Part shown: positions 62,824-64,000 of the stretch, one piece after another
Numbering within the stretch: the stretch's first letter is position 1
Layout: every line of letters starts with the position of its first letter
The notes under the pieces: model-generated
Database searches by the model: none
Seen by the model: the letters and a program-made list of their open reading frames with translations, nothing else
Told to the model about the DNA's origin: nothing
Made by a program: the position numbers and the translations under genes
Origin: Enoplolaimus lenunculus
Taxonomy: Eukaryota; Nematoda; Enoplea; Enoplida; Thoracostomopsidae
DNA: 64,000 nucleotides
Assembly: GCA_030248215.1 (NCBI GenBank)
Contig: JASANG010000773.1
Location: forward strand, 124,001 to 188,000
Reading direction: 5' to 3'

Positions 62824-64000
62824 CTAAAAAGAAAGAACGTTCCATTTTATACTGGTAGTTTTTTTGCAAAACGGCACACTAGAATAAGATTTCAATATTT
62901 TTTATACATACATATCAGGGAGCGACTCAATATCTCCGGCAAAAACCGATATCCGTATCTGGTATAAACATGTCTCATTTCATGTTGTATTCCCGAATAC
63001 TGCAAAACTGCGTTTGACAAGTGGACATATTTAACATCTTGCTGCAATTACCTTTCTGGACAAATAAAGCTGTTTAGTTTTTCACAAACTGAAATAGAAT
63101 GAAGAATCTAAGCTAACAATTTAATTCAGTAAACATTTACCGTTGCGCAACCGGAATTCCGATTCCGGTTACGATTGCATAATAAATCGGAATCGAATTT
63201 TGAAATTTTAATCTTACGTACTTGTTCCGATACGTTGCATAAAAATTCTGCATCATCTTTTTACAACATTTCACTAATTATTAAGGTTAAAAGCAATATA
63301 ATTTCAGCATTAAAGGGTTTTTATGTGCGATGAATTTGAATAAATTGTTTACAAACCTCCAAAATCGATAATTGAATAGTTAGCTAATAACTAATTTGCA
63401 TATTAGCTTAATTGACAAGACATAATTAGGACTTTTTAAATTATTCCAAAAATTATTAGAGTGGCTGAAGGGTTTTTGGGTGCGAGGAATCTGAGGAAAT
63501 TGCTTACAAACCTCCAAAACCGATAAATGAATAGTTAGCTAAGAACTAATTTGCATATTACCTTAATTGCTTACGTGCGTTCGAGCTTCGCTCAATAAAT
63601 ATAGTCCCACTACGACTGGTTTAGTGTTGTTTTCACAAGACCCAATGATGTAGTGATGTTTGGGCTTGCGAATTGTGAGCAAATTATATTATAATAGTAT
63701 TATTTAGGATTTCGCTGCTGCTCATGCATTTTGTGCTAATACACTCGATTCATGTAGTTTTATGCTTTTGCGACTATCAAATCTTTTTAAACTCCATTCT
63801 ATCATAACAGAACAGCAACCAACACCACAATCATGTATTGAAATTCAGGGATATAAGTTTCCTAACCGAGCAGAGTTGAGACCAGACTCCACTGAATGTT
63901 TGGAATCATTTTAATAAACGCTAAAGAAGCGTTTACAATATTAATACAGCTTAAATATACTGGCGATTGACGATTCACTTTCGTTGGAAAAAAGCTGAAG
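62824..64000. other. Kinesin intron at the right edge
   Basis: No motor exon was found here. GGGAGCGACTCAATATCTCC and CCGATATCCGTATCTGG (62918-62960) and CAACCGGAATTCCGATTCCG (63147-63166) are pieces of hAT-like repeats. A larger repeat occupies 63290-63610. Confidence 0.5.
63290..63610. mobile_element. Octamer-bearing repeat, inverted copy
   Basis: Read on the minus strand it has TAGTGGGACTATATTTATTG, AGCGAAGCTCGAACGCACG and two internal units each with TAATATGCAAATTAGTT, GTTTTGGAGGTTTGTAA (or ATTTTGGAGG) and TTCCTCGCACCCAAAAACCC. It is collinear with 42521-42800. Confidence 0.75.

Noticed and set aside
62824-64000. Search for the remaining kinesin motor exons (P-loop, switch I/II)
   Set aside because: No matching sequence was found; the stretch is repeat-bearing intron, so the motor start lies outside the window.
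1-64000. CRISPR arrays, bacterial operons or riboswitches
   Set aside because: Gene structure is eukaryotic throughout, and no regularly spaced identical repeats with unique spacers are present.

Overview
The window is eukaryotic, animal nuclear DNA. It is AT-rich and dominated by non-coding sequence. Its genes are split by introns with GT/AG borders, and there are no bacterial-type operons. Two genes can be identified from sequence and a third can only be described. The lineage cannot be fixed. The gene families, the DNA-transposon load and a splice acceptor just before a start codon suit an invertebrate metazoan; a tunicate or similar animal is only a guess.

Layout. 1-9.5 kb: no recognisable gene, but a decaying tandem array (about 2.7-4.1 kb) and several miniature DNA transposons. 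9561-14136 (+): a three-exon voltage-gated potassium channel subunit of about 1028 aa with all core parts (T1, S1-S6, TLGYGD filter). It also has a very long, sequon-rich S1-S2 loop, no second proline in S6, no canonical T1 zinc cysteines and a glutamine-rich tail. 14.1-36.5 kb: no gene recognised; repeats include a foldback element just after the channel stop, a family with CTGTAGTGACCCG ends, CCTAAG-rich dispersed repeats and a short tandem array at 21.5 kb. 36576-37023 (+): first exon of an unidentified single-pass membrane protein. 39538-62823 (-): the 3' part of a kinesin-6 gene of KIF20B (MPHOSPH1) type, assembled here as 26 exons with consistent reading phases (about 1580 residues: end of the motor, long coiled coil, Ser/Thr-Pro-rich basic tail). 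The start of the motor lies beyond the right edge. 62.8-64 kb is intron.

The kinesin introns are full of non-autonomous DNA transposons. Two copies of one family show perfect 8-bp target duplications (hAT type). Another family with CTGGCTTCTCCACAG ends shows 5-bp target duplications in both copies, and one copy sits inside an older repeat whose uninterrupted paralogue, an empty site, is also in this window. A third family carries an ATGCAAAT octamer in each of its internal repeats.

The channel (membrane excitability) and the kinesin (mitosis/cytokinesis) have no evident functional link. The two plus-strand genes lie upstream of and converge on the minus-strand kinesin. No RNA gene, CRISPR array or intact autonomous transposon was recognised.
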